In this document: positions 41,852 through 41,853 of the stretch, in pieces
How positions within the stretch are numbered: position 1 is the first letter of the stretch
Layout of the letters: each line of letters begins with the position of its first letter
Assembly (NCBI GenBank): GCA_029210085.1
Contig: JARGPP010000014.1
Coordinates: forward strand, 1-41,853
Length of the DNA stretch: 41,853 bases
Source of the DNA: Legionellaceae bacterium
GTDB lineage: Bacteria; Pseudomonadota; Gammaproteobacteria; Legionellales; Legionellaceae
Reading direction: 5' to 3'
Translations under genes and position numbers: made by a program
Notes under the pieces: generated by a model
Databases searched by the model: none
Told to the model about the DNA's origin: nothing
What the model saw: the letters and a program-made list of their open reading frames with translations, nothing else

Positions 41852-41853
41852 TA

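Noticed and set aside
1-41853. Reading the window as a complete circular plasmid because its ends overlap
   Set aside because: mutM, rdgB, comEC, a tRNA and no replication or partition gene argue for chromosome. The overlap coincides exactly with an IS end.
1-41853. CRISPR arrays, rRNA genes, prophage structural genes or toxin-antitoxin pairs
   Set aside because: None were seen: no regularly spaced repeats, no rRNA signatures and no phage morphogenesis motifs.

Overview
This AT-rich 41.9 kb window looks like a chromosomal contig from an intracellular or amoeba-associated gammaproteobacterium in the Legionellales style (Legionella, Coxiellaceae or Berkiella-like). That placement is inference. 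It rests on the mix of ordinary gammaproteobacterial housekeeping genes (mutM, rdgB, a dus gene, an rhlE-type helicase, yhhQ, comEC) with eukaryote-like or effector-like genes: a SET-plus-ankyrin protein, an ankyrin protein, an ecto-NTPDase of the CD39/GDA1 family, and several large helical proteins of no recognised family.

The window begins with 108 bases that are repeated exactly at its end. These are the right end of an IS630-family element whose complete copy lies at 40753-41851. The contig therefore either stops at two copies of one IS or, less likely given its gene content, is circular.

Region 1 (254-12742) is rich in candidate host-interaction genes. It holds a two-repeat protein with an SV40-like nuclear localisation motif, a RomA/LegAS4-like SET-ankyrin protein, a 1340-residue helical/TPR-like protein, a 913-residue fusion of two serine hydrolases (Fes-like esterase plus class C beta-lactamase-like domain), and an ankyrin protein. 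mutM and a small DUF2892-type membrane protein sit among them.

Region 2 (12877-20035) is mostly metabolism and envelope: rdgB, a secreted unknown protein, an outer-membrane barrel, a strong bidirectional terminator, a two-gene unit of periplasmic cupin plus Vat-like xenobiotic acetyltransferase, the queuosine-precursor transporter yhhQ, a CDF zinc exporter with a GNAT gene, and a TRIC/UPF0126 channel.

Region 3 (20053-31489) has a coiled-coil candidate effector behind a near-consensus promoter, dus with an overlapping S1-domain gene, a second barrel protein, an rhlE-type helicase behind a perfect hairpin, a membrane-anchored candidate effector, two PaaK/CapK-like adenylate-forming enzymes flanking a third barrel protein, and a small membrane protein.

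Region 4 (31595-38931) has a compact ABC-permease-GntR-DUF2807 operon with a recognisable promoter and an adjacent operator-like palindrome, a secreted beta-carbonic anhydrase, comEC, and the secreted NTPDase with its own promoter.

Region 5 (38964-41853) is a decayed integrative-element boundary: tRNA-Thr(CGT), a truncated integrase whose reading frame runs into the tRNA, a second integrase-like gene with altered catalytic residues, a roughly 570-base gene-free structured leader, and the IS630 copy inserted directly beside a perfect 15-bp hairpin.
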